Shown: positions 7,247-17,309, counted from the stretch's first letter. The stretch: 64,000 nucleotides of DNA from Xanthomonas sp. DAR 34887 (GCF_041245805.1 NZ_CP162490.1:907001-971000), one strand, 5' to 3'. The notes: generated from the letters alone by a model not told the origin. A program made the numbers and translations.

Positions 7247-9946
7247 ATGCCACACGCCGCCCGCTCCCGTCCGCACTGTTGTTCCCTGTCCGTCCTCGCC
7301 AGCGCCATCGCGCTCGGCCTGCTCAGTGCCGGAGCGCAGGCGCAGGAAGCGCCCGCATCCGATTCCATCTCCCAGCTCGACACGGTCACCGTGACCAGCT
7401 CCTACCAGAAGAGCCTGATCACCGCGCTGGACAACAAGCGCGAGGACGCGCGCATGACCGACGGCATCTCTTCCGAGGACATCGGCAAGTTCCCGGCCGA
7501 GAACATCGCCGAAGCGATCCAGCGCATCCCCGGCGTGCAGATCTCCACCATCAACGGCCGCGGCTCGACCATCAGCATTCGCGGCCTGGGCCCGCAGTAT
7601 TCGGCCACCACCATCAACGGCCAGACCATCAAGAGCGCCGATTTCACCGACGGTTTCCGCTACGACATCATCCAGCCGGAAGTGGCCGCGGCGATCGAGG
7701 TGATCAAGTCGCCGTCGGCGGACATGGACGCCGGCGGCTTGTCGGGCACGGTCAACATCGAGACCACCAAGCCGCTGGACTACAAGCAGCGCAAGCTGAT
7801 CTTCTCGGCGAAGGAGCAATATTCCGAATTCGCCGGCGGCGCACCGACACCGAAAGGCGTGCTCACCTACATCGATCAGTTCCAGCTGGCAGACGGCGGC
7901 GAACTGGGCGTGTTCGTCAACGCCGGCTACCAGAAGCTCAAGGACCGCGCCGACTATCTGTGGATCGACCGCTGGTACACCCAGGACACCGACGACGGCA
8001 CGCTGTACATCCCGCGCCGCCCGCGCTACCGCTCGATCGAGCGCGAGACCGACCGCAAGATGCTCACCGCCGGCCTGCAGTGGAAGCCGAACGACCGGCT
8101 GGAGATGAACCTGACCGCGCTGTATTCGCAGGACAAGACCGACAACGACATGAACCAGTTGGTCTATTCCTTCGACCGCAACTACCTCACCGTGCTGGAG
8201 ACCAAGGACCTGACCGCGACCAAGGTGTCGGCGTCCAATTACTGGCTGGAGAACAACCGCCAGCTCGAGCGCCACGACCTGACCTCGCAGCTGCTGACCT
8301 GGGACGCCAAGTGGAAGGGCGATGCGTGGACCTTCAGCGGCGTGGCCAACTACACCGAAGGCAAGACCGACGAGGACGAGCGCGCGGTGATCCTCGGCCG
8401 CCTGCCGTCGGCGACGCTGTTCGACATGTCCAATCCCGGCGCGATTTCGCTGACCACCGACGCCGACGCCAACGACGCCAGCGCCTGGGACCAGGCCAAC
8501 CTGGTACGCGACGAATACCCCAACGGCGCGATCACCAAGCTCAGCAACAAGGAATGGTCGCTGCAGTTCGATGCCGAACGCTACGTCGGCGCCGGCTTCC
8601 TGGACTCGGTGAAGTTCGGCACCAAGTTCCGCCGCGAGACCTTCGACCGCAACGTCTGGCGCCGCGACTTCCTGTACCTGATCAACTCCGGCGCGGTGTC
8701 CGGCTATGCCATGTTCCCCGAGCTGTCGGCAGCCAGTTCCAGCGTCAAGAACTTCCTCGACGGCAACCTTGCCTCGCAGGACAGTTGGGTGGCGCCGGAC
8801 GTGTACGCCTACGCGCAGGCACTGGCCGCTTCCGGCATCACCGTGCCGGTGCTGTTCGCGCCGCAGGCCAGCTACCACATCCGCAACGACATCTACTCCG
8901 CCTACGCGTTGGCCAAGATCGATGCCGAGCTGGGCAGCATGCGCCTGCGCGGCAACGTCGGCCTGCGCTACGAGAACACCAAGCGCACCACCGACACCTA
9001 TCTGACCACCGCCTCGCAGTACAGCGAGGACGCCAACGACGTGGTCGGCACCGAACGCGCGCCGTACGACTACCACAACTGGTTGCCGAGCCTGAACCTG
9101 GTGCTGGACATGCGCGAGGACCTGCTGCTGCGCTTCGCCGCCGGCAAGGTGCTGGTGCGGCCGATCCTGGACAGCAACACCGCCATCGCCACCACCATTT
9201 CCTCGGGCAGCAACACCGGCGGCACCACCACCTACGACGTGGCGCTGGGCCAGACCGACCTGAAGGCGCTGACCGCCGACCAGGCCGACCTCAGCCTGGA
9301 GTGGTACTACGGCCAAGGCGGCGGCCTGACCCTGGCCGGCTTCTGGAAGCAGGTCAAGAACGGCACCTTCAACAGCATCGTGTGTCCGACCACGTTCAAC
9401 GGCGTGGCGCTGTCCGGCAACAGCTCCGGCGACTGCGTGGACGGCAACGGCAACATCTACGAGATCACCGCCACCCAGAACGATCCGAGCAAGGTCAAGA
9501 TCCGCGGCTACGAGCTGGGCTGGACGCAGTCGTTCGATGCGTGGCTGCCGATCCAGGGCTTCGGCCTGACCGCCAACTTCACCCGGGTGCTGCCGCAGCG
9601 CGATACCGACTTCAAGATCCGCAACCTGTCGGAGAAGACCTGGAACGCCACCGGCTACTGGGAGAACGCGATGTTCTCGGCGCGACTGTCGCTGAACCAC
9701 CGCAGCGAGTACGAGCAGGACAGCAGCGACAGCTTCTTCGCCCGCGAAGGCCACACCATGAAGGCGCGCACCCAGCTCGATGCGGTGCTCGGCTACCAGG
9801 CCACCGACACGCTCAGCTTCCAGCTCGGCGGACTCAACCTGACCGACAAGAAGGAAGAGGCGTACAAGGACATCAGCAGCCGCTGGCAGATGACCGGCGT
9901 CACCGGCCGCAGCTTCTACGTGTCGATGCAGTGGGACATCCTGTGA
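7247..9946 (+). CDS. TonB-dependent receptor of the nag/glycan locus
   Basis: 899-residue outer-membrane receptor. Signal peptide to about residue 33 (ends SAGAQAQ), TonB-box-like LDTVTVTSS, plug domain with SSEDIGKFPAENIAEAIQRI and the GxGxxxSIRGLGP segment, and a 22-strand-type barrel ending in MQWDIL. It belongs to the same Caulobacter-type subfamily as the divergent receptor at 3489. Start MPHAARSRPHCC is chosen because the signal peptide begins there; the longer frame upstream overlaps promoter-like DNA. It is followed after 111 bp by GH2, GH89 and nag genes in the same direction, which suggests it imports a GlcNAc-containing oligosaccharide. The substrate is inferred. Confidence 0.93.
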   Translation: MPHAARSRPHCCSLSVLASAIALGLLSAGAQAQEAPASDSISQLDTVTVTSSYQKSLITALDNKREDARMTDGISSEDIGKFPAENIAEAIQRIPGVQISTINGRGSTISIRGLGPQYSATTINGQTIKSADFTDGFRYDIIQPEVAAAIEVIKSPSADMDAGGLSGTVNIETTKPLDYKQRKLIFSAKEQYSEFAGGAPTPKGVLTYIDQFQLADGGELGVFVNAGYQKLKDRADYLWIDRWYTQDTDDGTLYIPRRPRYRSIERETDRKMLTAGLQWKPNDRLEMNLTALYSQDKTDNDMNQLVYSFDRNYLTVLETKDLTATKVSASNYWLENNRQLERHDLTSQLLTWDAKWKGDAWTFSGVANYTEGKTDEDERAVILGRLPSATLFDMSNPGAISLTTDADANDASAWDQANLVRDEYPNGAITKLSNKEWSLQFDAERYVGAGFLDSVKFGTKFRRETFDRNVWRRDFLYLINSGAVSGYAMFPELSAASSSVKNFLDGNLASQDSWVAPDVYAYAQALAASGITVPVLFAPQASYHIRNDIYSAYALAKIDAELGSMRLRGNVGLRYENTKRTTDTYLTTASQYSEDANDVVGTERAPYDYHNWLPSLNLVLDMREDLLLRFAAGKVLVRPILDSNTAIATTISSGSNTGGTTTYDVALGQTDLKALTADQADLSLEWYYGQGGGLTLAGFWKQVKNGTFNSIVCPTTFNGVALSGNSSGDCVDGNGNIYEITATQNDPSKVKIRGYELGWTQSFDAWLPIQGFGLTANFTRVLPQRDTDFKIRNLSEKTWNATGYWENAMFSARLSLNHRSEYEQDSSDSFFAREGHTMKARTQLDAVLGYQATDTLSFQLGGLNLTDKKEEAYKDISSRWQMTGVTGRSFYVSMQWDIL

Positions 9947-10057
9947 TGCCTGCGCGGTCGTTTGCAGGGTAGTCCGCAGCGTGCCCGGCGCCGCTGTGGC
10001 GCCGGGCATGGCAACGTGGGCGATCCCGATCGCATCCACAGGTTCTAGGGCAAGCGC

Positions 10058-12934
10058 ATGCAACGACGAGAATTCCTGGCGGGCGGCGCGGGCGCCGGCC
10101 TGCTGCTGGCGGCACCGCGGCTGAGCTGGGCGGACAGTGCGGCGGATGCCGGCATGGCCAGCGGCAACGCTGCGGAGGCGGTGCCGACGCCGACGCTGGC
10201 TGCCGATCCGGGGCTGTTGTGCCTGGACGACGGCTGGCGTTTCCACGAAGGCGACATCCCGTTCCCGCCGATCAGCGGCCAGGATGCCAGCTACGACAAC
10301 GCCAAGGCCGGCAAGGCCTGGGGCGCGGCCGCGGGCGATTTCGACGACAGCCAATGGCGGCAGCTGCGGTTGCCGCACGATTTCGCCATCGAGCAGCCGA
10401 TCGAGGCCCGCGCCAACGTGGCGCAGGGCTATCGCCGCCGCGGCATCGCCTGGTACCGGCGCAGCCTGCGGCTGGACGAGGCGCAGCGCGGCAAGGCGCT
10501 GGAATTGCGCTTCGACGGCATTTCCAGCCGTGCCACGGTGTGGGTCAACGGCCTGCTGATGGCGCGCAGCTGGAGCGGCTACGACGGCTTCGCCATCGAC
10601 CTGAGCGCGATCGCGCGCTACGGGCAGGATCTGAACACCATCGCGGTGCGCGTCGACGCCGAGGCGATGGACGGCTGGTGGTACGAGGGCGCGGGCATCT
10701 ACCGCCACACCTGGCTGGCGGTGCGCGATGCGCTGCACATCGTCGGCGACGGCATGCATGCGGTGCCGCGGATCGGCAACGACGATCATTGGACGCTGCC
10801 GGTCGCGGTGACCGTTGCCAATGTCGGCGAACAGGCCGATGCGGCCGTGCTGGAGGTGGCGCTGTACGACGCGCACGGCGCACTGGTCGCGCAGGGCAGC
10901 GCCGCGGTGCAGGTGGGCGCGCTGGCGCAGGCGGTGGCGCAGGTCGACCTGCAGGTACGCCAGCCGCGGCGCTGGGACGTAGCCGCGCCGCATCTGTATC
11001 GGGTCGCGGCGGTGCTGCGCAGCGCCGGCCGCGAGCGCGATCGCCGCGAGTGCGCGATCGGCTTTCGCACGCTGCGCTTCGATGCGCAACAGGGCTTCTT
11101 CCTCAACGAGCGGCGGCTGAAGATCAAGGGCGCCTGCCTGCACCAGGACCATGCCGGGGTCGGCGTGGCGGTGCCCGACAGCCTGCTGGAGTTCCGCATC
11201 CGCCGGCTCAAGGCGCTGGGCTGCAACGCGATCCGCCTGCATCACGCCGTGGCCAGCGAACTGCTCGACGTGTGCGATCGCCTGGGCATGCTGGTGATGG
11301 CCGAGAACCGGGTGTTCAATCCGTCGCCCGATTACGCCGCGCAACTGCGCTGGCTGGTGCGCCGCGACCGCAATCGCGCCTGCGTGTTCCTGTGGTCGGT
11401 GTTCAACGAGGAACCGATGCAGGGCACCGCCGCCGGCTATGAAATGGTGCGCCGCGCGGTGGCGCTGGTGCGCGAGCTGGACGACAGCCGCCCGGTGACC
11501 GCGGCGATGAACGACGGCATGCTGACCCAGCGCAACGCCGCCGATGCGGTGGACGTGGTCGGCTTCAACTACCGCCAGTTCAACTACGACCGGGTGCGCG
11601 CGGCGATGCCGCACAAGCCGCTGCTGTCCAGCGAGGACACCAGCGCGTTCCAGACCCGCGGCGCCTGGTTTACCGACATGGACGCGCACGTCATCGCCGA
11701 GGACGATTCGGTCGCCGCGCCGTGGGGCAATACCCATCGCGCGTCCTGGAAGCTGATCGACGAGCGTCCGTATCTGGCCGGCGGTTTCGTCTGGACCGGC
11801 TTCGACTACCGCGGCGAGCCGACCCCGTTCGAGTGGCCGTCGGTGTCCTCGTTCTTCGGCATCATGGACCTGTGCGGCTTTCCCAAAGGGGCCTACTGGC
11901 TGCGCCAGGCGCAGTGGATCGACGATGCGCCGGTGCTGCAGCTGCTGCCGCACTGGAACTGGCCGGGCCGCGAAGGCACGCCGATCAAGGTGATGGCGTT
12001 CTGCAATGCGCAGCAGGTGGAGCTGTGGCTCAACGGGCAGTCGCAGGGGCGGCAAACCGTGGACCGGATCGAAATGAACGCCTGGCAGGTGACGTACGCG
12101 CCGGGCGAGCTGGAGGCGGTGGCCTACCGCGACGGCCGCGAAGTGGCGCGGCAGCGGGTGCAGACGGTCGGCGCGCCGGTCGCGCTGCGGCTGACCCCGG
12201 ACCGCGCGCGGATGCGTGGCGACGGCCGCGATGCGCAGCCGATCACCCTGGAAGCGGTGGATGCGCAGGGCCGCCACGTACCGTTCGCCGATGCGCAGAT
12301 CGCGCTGCAGGTCGACGGTGGGCGCCTGCTCGGCGTCGGCAACGGCGATCCGAACCGGCACGCGGCCGACAACGTGCCGCAGGTGCAGTTGTTCAACGGC
12401 CTGGCGCAGGCCATCGTCGAGGCCGGCACCGAGCGGCGCCGATTGCGCATCGAGGCGCGCGCGCCGGGCTTGCGCTCTACGCAGGCGACGATCGGGCTGG
12501 ATGCGGTGGCGTTGCCGCCGTCGCTGCCGCCGGCCGCCGCGGCGATGGTGGTGCCCGGCTGGCGGCGGACGTTGCCGTTCGCCGCGCCGCCGGATCCCGC
12601 GCTGCCGCGGGCGGCCAACGACAACAACAGCTGGAGCTTCTGCCAGCCGGGCAACCTGGAGACGCGCGCCGAGCGCGATGGCTATGTGCTGTACCGCACC
12701 GCGTTCACGCCGTGGGCCGGGATCCAGCAGCGCGGCGGCGTGCTGGGGCTGGGGCGTGCGACCGGCGCGGCGCAGGTGTATCTGGACCGCAAGCCGGTCG
12801 CGCGCGTGGCCGCGTGGCAGCGCGCGCAACTGCGCTTGCCGCCTGCGCAGGGCGAACGGGTGCTGGCGGTGGTGATGCAGGTGACGGCCGGAACGCCTTT
12901 CGGCTTCGACGATGTCGCGATAGTGGAGTATTGA
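10058..12934 (+). CDS. GH2 glycoside hydrolase, GalA/DUF4982 type, Tat-exported
   Basis: 958-residue family 2 glycoside hydrolase. Residues 1-25 form a twin-arginine signal (QRREFLAGG then a hydrophobic stretch), so export folded to the periplasm is expected. The GH2 sugar-binding domain covers about 50-220. The TIM barrel carries the acid/base Glu451 in WSVFNEEP and the nucleophile Glu526 in LLSSED. A DUF4982-type domain (LLPHWNWPG, VELWLNGQS) and an Ig-like domain follow, then a C-terminal beta domain. GH2 includes beta-galactosidases, beta-glucuronidases and beta-mannosidases; the DUF4982 architecture favours beta-galactosidase. It sits 4 bp upstream of GH89, so it may remove the residue exposed after alpha-GlcNAc is cleaved. 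Confidence 0.85.
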   Translation: MQRREFLAGGAGAGLLLAAPRLSWADSAADAGMASGNAAEAVPTPTLAADPGLLCLDDGWRFHEGDIPFPPISGQDASYDNAKAGKAWGAAAGDFDDSQWRQLRLPHDFAIEQPIEARANVAQGYRRRGIAWYRRSLRLDEAQRGKALELRFDGISSRATVWVNGLLMARSWSGYDGFAIDLSAIARYGQDLNTIAVRVDAEAMDGWWYEGAGIYRHTWLAVRDALHIVGDGMHAVPRIGNDDHWTLPVAVTVANVGEQADAAVLEVALYDAHGALVAQGSAAVQVGALAQAVAQVDLQVRQPRRWDVAAPHLYRVAAVLRSAGRERDRRECAIGFRTLRFDAQQGFFLNERRLKIKGACLHQDHAGVGVAVPDSLLEFRIRRLKALGCNAIRLHHAVASELLDVCDRLGMLVMAENRVFNPSPDYAAQLRWLVRRDRNRACVFLWSVFNEEPMQGTAAGYEMVRRAVALVRELDDSRPVTAAMNDGMLTQRNAADAVDVVGFNYRQFNYDRVRAAMPHKPLLSSEDTSAFQTRGAWFTDMDAHVIAEDDSVAAPWGNTHRASWKLIDERPYLAGGFVWTGFDYRGEPTPFEWPSVSSFFGIMDLCGFPKGAYWLRQAQWIDDAPVLQLLPHWNWPGREGTPIKVMAFCNAQQVELWLNGQSQGRQTVDRIEMNAWQVTYAPGELEAVAYRDGREVARQRVQTVGAPVALRLTPDRARMRGDGRDAQPITLEAVDAQGRHVPFADAQIALQVDGGRLLGVGNGDPNRHAADNVPQVQLFNGLAQAIVEAGTERRRLRIEARAPGLRSTQATIGLDAVALPPSLPPAAAAMVVPGWRRTLPFAAPPDPALPRAANDNNSWSFCQPGNLETRAERDGYVLYRTAFTPWAGIQQRGGVLGLGRATGAAQVYLDRKPVARVAAWQRAQLRLPPAQGERVLAVVMQVTAGTPFGFDDVAIVEY

Positions 12935-12938
12935 CCGA

Positions 12939-15293
12939 ATGAAGCGAGTTTTCCGCCATGCCTTCCCGCACGCGCGTGCCTGGATGCGCTTCGTGCGCGC
13001 GTTGCCGGGCCCCGGACGAGCCGCGTTGCTGCTGGCCTGCATGCTGCTGGCGCCGGCCGCCTTCGCTGCATCGGCGACAGACACCCAAGGCGCCGCGGCG
13101 CGCGGCGTGCTGCTGCGCACGCTAGGCCCGCGCGCCGCCGCGCTGACCCTGCAACGGCAGCCGCGCGGCAATGGCAACGACTGGTACCAGGTCGCCGCCG
13201 ACGCCGGCACGCTGCGCGTGTCCGGTTCCTCGGAAGTGGCGCTGGCGCATGGCGCGTACAGCTATCTGCAATCGATCGGCGCCGCCTCGGTGAGCTGGGA
13301 GGGCAGCCGGGTCGCGCTGCCTGCCGCCTATGCCGATTTCAACGGGCAGCGCGTGGTCACGCCGTTCGCCTACCGCGCCTATCTCAACGTGTGCACCTAC
13401 GGCTACACCACGCCGTGGTGGGACTGGGCGCGCTGGGAGCGCGAGATCGACTGGATGGCGCTGCACGGCATCGACATGCCGCTGGCGATGGAAGGCCAGG
13501 ATTACGTGTGGCAGGCGCTGTGGCGCGAGTTCGGGGTGAGCGATGCGGATCTGGCGCAGTATTTCTCCGGCCCGGCGTTCGCGCCGTGGCAGCGCATGGG
13601 CAACATCGAAGGCTACGACGCACCGCTGCCGCAGCAGTGGATCGACGACAAGCACGCGCTGCAGCAGCGCATCCTGCAGCGCATGCGCGCGCTGGGCATG
13701 AAGCCGGTGCTGCCGGCCTTCGCCGGCTACGTGCCGAAGGCGTTCGCGCAGGCGCATCCGCAGGCGCGCATCTACCGCATGCGCGCCTGGGAAGGCTTCC
13801 ACGAAACCTATTGGCTGGATCCGGCCGATCCGTTGTTCGCCAGGATCGCGCAGCGTTTCATCCAGCTCTACGACCGCACCTACGGCAAGGGCACCTACTA
13901 CCTGGCCGACGCGTTCAACGAGATGCTGCCGCCGATCGCCGCCGACGGCAGCGACGCGCGCCTGGCCAGCTACGGCGACAGCACCGCCAACACCGCCAAG
14001 ACCGCGCCGCCCGAAGTGTCGCCGGCGCAGCGCGACAAGCGCCTGGCCGACTACGGCCGTGCGCTCTACGCATCGATCCATCGCGCCAACCCGGACGCGG
14101 TGTGGGTGATGCAGGGCTGGCTGTTCGGCGCCGACCGCCATTTCTGGACGCCTGAGGCGATCGCCGCGTTCCTGCGCGAGGTGCCCAACGACAAGCTGCT
14201 GGTGCTGGACATCGGCAACGACCGCTATCCGGGCACCTGGAAACTGTCCGATGCGTTCGACGGCAAGCAGTGGATCTACGGCTACGTGCACAACTACGGC
14301 GGCAGCAATCCGGTGTACGGCGACCTGGCGTTCTACCGCGACGACCTGCGCGCGCTGCTCGCCGACCAGGACAGGCAGCGACTGGTCGGCTTCGGCGCGT
14401 TCCCCGAAGGCCTGCACAACAATTCGGTGGTCTACGAATACATGTACGCGCTGGCCTGGGGCGGACAGGAGCGTTCGCTGCAGGACTGGCTCGGCGACTA
14501 CACCCGCGCCCGCTACGGCCATACCTCGCCGGCGCTGCGCGCGGCCTGGGACGATCTGCAGGCCTCGGTGCTGTCCACGCGCTACTGGACGCCGCGCTGG
14601 TGGCGCAGCCGTGCCGGCGCCTACCTGCTGTTCAAGCGGCCGACGCTGGACATCGGCGAATTCGACGGCGCGCCCGGCGATCCGCCGCGCCTGCGCCGCG
14701 CGCTGGAGCAACTGCTGGCGCTGGCGCCGGAGTACGCCGATGCGCCGCTGTACCGCTACGACCTGGTCGACTTCGCCCGCCACTACGCCACCGGTCGCGT
14801 GGATGCGCAATTGCAGCAGGCGGTGGCCGCGTACAAGCGCGGCGACGTCGCCGCCGGCGATGCCGCTTTCGCCCGCGTGCAGGCGGCGGTGCGGCAGCTC
14901 GACGGTCTGGTCGGCGGCCAGCAGGAAACCCTGTCGAGCTGGCTAGACGCGGCCGCCGGCTACGCGAAGACGCCGCAGGAGGCGGCCTACTACCGGCGCG
15001 ACGCCAAGGCGCAGGTCAGCGTGTGGGGCGGCGAGGGCAATCTCGGCGACTACGCGTCCAAGGCCTGGCAGGGCATGTACGCCGATTACTACCTGCCGCG
15101 CTGGGCGCTGGCGATGCAGGCGCTGCGCGCCGCGGCGGTCGAGGGCGGCAGCGTGGACGAAGCCGCGCTGCAGCAGCGACTGCGCACCTGGGAGCGGGAT
15201 TGGGTGAAGCGCGAGACGCCTTACGCGCGGCAAGCCCCGGCCGATCCGGTCGCTGCGGTGCGCACGCTGCTGCAGCAGGTGGATGCCCGATGA
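12939..15293 (+). CDS. GH89 alpha-N-acetylglucosaminidase
   Basis: 784-residue homologue of human NAGLU that releases terminal alpha-linked N-acetylglucosamine. A hydrophobic signal segment lies at about residues 27-44 (ends AAFAAS), so the enzyme is probably periplasmic. The family core includes YLNVCTYGYTTPWWDWARWEREIDWMALHGI (positions about 13380-13475), MEGQDYVW, and two candidate catalytic glutamates: Glu328 in DAFNEM and Glu490 in AFPEGLHNN. These match the two catalytic Glu regions of NAGLU. The gene starts 4 bp after the GH2 stop and its own stop overlaps the nagX start (ATGA), indicating one translationally coupled unit. GH89 is uncommon in nag clusters. Confidence 0.9.
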   Translation: MKRVFRHAFPHARAWMRFVRALPGPGRAALLLACMLLAPAAFAASATDTQGAAARGVLLRTLGPRAAALTLQRQPRGNGNDWYQVAADAGTLRVSGSSEVALAHGAYSYLQSIGAASVSWEGSRVALPAAYADFNGQRVVTPFAYRAYLNVCTYGYTTPWWDWARWEREIDWMALHGIDMPLAMEGQDYVWQALWREFGVSDADLAQYFSGPAFAPWQRMGNIEGYDAPLPQQWIDDKHALQQRILQRMRALGMKPVLPAFAGYVPKAFAQAHPQARIYRMRAWEGFHETYWLDPADPLFARIAQRFIQLYDRTYGKGTYYLADAFNEMLPPIAADGSDARLASYGDSTANTAKTAPPEVSPAQRDKRLADYGRALYASIHRANPDAVWVMQGWLFGADRHFWTPEAIAAFLREVPNDKLLVLDIGNDRYPGTWKLSDAFDGKQWIYGYVHNYGGSNPVYGDLAFYRDDLRALLADQDRQRLVGFGAFPEGLHNNSVVYEYMYALAWGGQERSLQDWLGDYTRARYGHTSPALRAAWDDLQASVLSTRYWTPRWWRSRAGAYLLFKRPTLDIGEFDGAPGDPPRLRRALEQLLALAPEYADAPLYRYDLVDFARHYATGRVDAQLQQAVAAYKRGDVAAGDAAFARVQAAVRQLDGLVGGQQETLSSWLDAAAGYAKTPQEAAYYRRDAKAQVSVWGGEGNLGDYASKAWQGMYADYYLPRWALAMQALRAAAVEGGSVDEAALQQRLRTWERDWVKRETPYARQAPADPVAAVRTLLQQVDAR

Positions 15294-16444
15294 ATACCGC
15301 TTCCGTGAACATCCCCGCCGCGGCGCCCTCGCGCGAACGCTTCCTGTCGCTGGACGTGTTCCGCGGCCTGACCATCTTCCTGATGATCCTGGTCAACACG
15401 CCCGGTGCCGGCGCCGACGCGTTCGTGCAACTACGGCACGCGCCGTGGTTCGGCTTCACCGCCGCCGACCTGGTGTTTCCGTCGTTCCTGTTCGCGGTCG
15501 GCAACGCGATGAGCTTCGCGCTGGACCGCGGCCAGCCGCTCGGCGCGTTCCTGCGCCGGGTCGGCAAGCGCAGTGCGCTGATCTTCCTGCTCGGTTTCCT
15601 GATGTACTGGTTTCCGTTCGTGCACCAGGGCGCCGACGGCAGCTGGAGCTTCACCGCGATCGATCAGACCCGGGTGCCGGGCGTGCTGCAGCGCATCGCG
15701 CTGTGCTACGCACTGGCCGCGCTGCTGTGCCGCTGGCTGCCGCCGCGCGCGCTGCTGGCTGCCTGCGTCGCGCTGCTGCTCGGCTACTGGGCGGCGCTGT
15801 ACCTGTGGGGCCAGCCGGGCGCGGAACTGAGCAAGCTCGGCAACGCCGGCACGCGCCTGGACCTGTGGTTGCTGGATCCGGCGCAGCTGTACCGCAAGGA
15901 CGGCGGCTTCGATCCGGAAGGCCTGCTCGGCACGCTGCCAGCCACGGTCAACGTCATTGCCGGCTACCTCACCGGCCTGTACGTGCGGCGCGTCGGCAAG
16001 CAGGCGCGCACGGTGCGCTGGCTGCTGCTGGCCGGCGTCGCGCTGGCGCTGTTGGCCCTGGCCTGGCAGCCATGGTTCCCGCTGGCCAAGAAGCTGTGGA
16101 CCGGTTCGTTCGTGCTGCTGACGGTGGGCTTGGACCTGCTGCTGCTGGGCGCGCTGCTGTGGGCGATCGAGGTGCGCCAGTGGCGGGCCGGCAGCGACTT
16201 CTTCACCGTGCTCGGGCGCAATCCATTGGCGATCTACCTGTTCTCCGAGCTGTTCGTGATCAGCCTGCGGCTGGTCCCCGCCGGCAACAGCGGATGGGAC
16301 CTATACCAATGGCTGGGCATCGCGGTGTTCCAGCGGCTGTTGCCCGGACCCTGGGGCAGCCTGGCCTGCGCGCTGGCCTACACCCTGCTGTGCTGGGCGG
16401 TGGGCTGGTGGATGGACCGGCGGCGGTTGTACCTGCGGCTGTGA
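15290..16444 (+). CDS. nagX: NagX, HGSNAT-like inner-membrane acyltransferase homologue
   Basis: 384-residue polytopic membrane protein (about ten helices) of the COG4299/DUF5009 family found in proteobacterial nag clusters. It is homologous to human heparan-alpha-glucosaminide N-acetyltransferase: the N-terminus reads RFLSLDVFRGLTIFLMILVN, then RHAPWFGFTAADLVFPSF. His49 in this second block aligns with the HGSNAT active-site histidine as I recall it. NagX may acetylate glucosamine units or move a GlcNAc-derived sugar; the bacterial function is not proven. Its ATG overlaps the GH89 stop by 4 bp. Confidence 0.82.
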   Translation: MNTASVNIPAAAPSRERFLSLDVFRGLTIFLMILVNTPGAGADAFVQLRHAPWFGFTAADLVFPSFLFAVGNAMSFALDRGQPLGAFLRRVGKRSALIFLLGFLMYWFPFVHQGADGSWSFTAIDQTRVPGVLQRIALCYALAALLCRWLPPRALLAACVALLLGYWAALYLWGQPGAELSKLGNAGTRLDLWLLDPAQLYRKDGGFDPEGLLGTLPATVNVIAGYLTGLYVRRVGKQARTVRWLLLAGVALALLALAWQPWFPLAKKLWTGSFVLLTVGLDLLLLGALLWAIEVRQWRAGSDFFTVLGRNPLAIYLFSELFVISLRLVPAGNSGWDLYQWLGIAVFQRLLPGPWGSLACALAYTLLCWAVGWWMDRRRLYLRL

Positions 16445-16515
16445 CCCGGCGTGCACAGGCCGCGGATTGGTACTATATTGGACATAACGAATCCATACGG
16501 TCCGGAGGGAGCGCG

Positions 16516-17271
16516 ATGACCAAGCCCAAGCCGGAGGCCGACCCCAGACTGGCGGGCCTGGCCGTGGACCCGAGCGCGCCGACCCCGCTTTACCTGCAGC
16601 TGGCCAGCAAGCTGGTCGAGGCGATCAAGGGCGGCCAGTGGAAGCCGGGCGAGGCGCTGCCGGCCGAGCGCCAGCTGTGCGAGCAACTGCAGGTGTCGCG
16701 GGTGACCCTGCGCCAGGCGGTGGACGCGCTGGTCGAACAGGGCCTGGTCTCGCGCCGGCAGGGCGCCGGCACCTTCGTCACTTCGCATATCCAGCACCAG
16801 CTCAGTGGTCTGGCCAGTTTCAGCGAAACCCTGCGCATGAAGGGCCTGGAGCCGGGAACGCGCTGGCTGGAGCGGCGCGTGCGCCCGGCGCATGGCGAGG
16901 AAATCCTGCGCCTGGGCCTGTCGCCGGACACCGTGGTGGCGGCGCTGACCCGCCTGCGCAGCGCCGACGGCCGGGTCATGGCCTACGAGAAGGCGGTGCT
17001 GCCGCAGCGCACCGTGCCCGATCCGCTGGCCATCGGCGATTCGCTGTATGCCTACCTGGACGCGCAGGGCACGCCGGTGGTGCGCGCGCTGCAGTACTTC
17101 CGTGCGATCAACCTGCCGGCGCGGCTGGCCGGACACCTGGGCATGAAGGAAGGCGAGGCGATCCTGCACGTGGTGCGGGTCGGCTACACCCGCGACGGCA
17201 GCGCGATCGAGCTGACCGACACCTATTGCCACAACGACTACTACGACTTCGTCGCCGAACTGCGACGCTGA
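16516..17271 (+). CDS. nagQ: GntR/HutC-family regulator NagQ
   Basis: 251-residue transcription factor. The winged-helix domain (about 20-90) contains LPAERQLCEQLQVSRVTLRQ and RRQGAGTFV; a UTRA ligand-binding domain fills about 110-245 (YLDAQGTPVVRALQYFRA, ending TDTYCHNDYYDFVAEL). This is the NagQ/NagR(YvoA)-like layout whose members sense GlcN6P or GlcNAc6P. The ATG follows GGAGGGA by 6 bp. The 71-bp gap to nagX is locally AT-rich around 16472-16490 (TACTATATTGGACATAAC), so a separate promoter and operator are likely there. It lies 38 bp upstream of nagP. Confidence 0.85.
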   Translation: MTKPKPEADPRLAGLAVDPSAPTPLYLQLASKLVEAIKGGQWKPGEALPAERQLCEQLQVSRVTLRQAVDALVEQGLVSRRQGAGTFVTSHIQHQLSGLASFSETLRMKGLEPGTRWLERRVRPAHGEEILRLGLSPDTVVAALTRLRSADGRVMAYEKAVLPQRTVPDPLAIGDSLYAYLDAQGTPVVRALQYFRAINLPARLAGHLGMKEGEAILHVVRVGYTRDGSAIELTDTYCHNDYYDFVAELRR

Positions 17272-17309
17272 TCGACCGACCCACGCGCCCCTCCGGAGCC
17301 CGCCCGCCC

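Noticed and set aside
7022..13210. A 2,062-codon open frame antisense to the second TonB receptor and GH2 genes
   Set aside because: Low-complexity Arg/Ala/His/Gly translation typical of antisense frames in GC-rich DNA; the plus-strand genes have clear signal peptides, domains and catalytic motifs.
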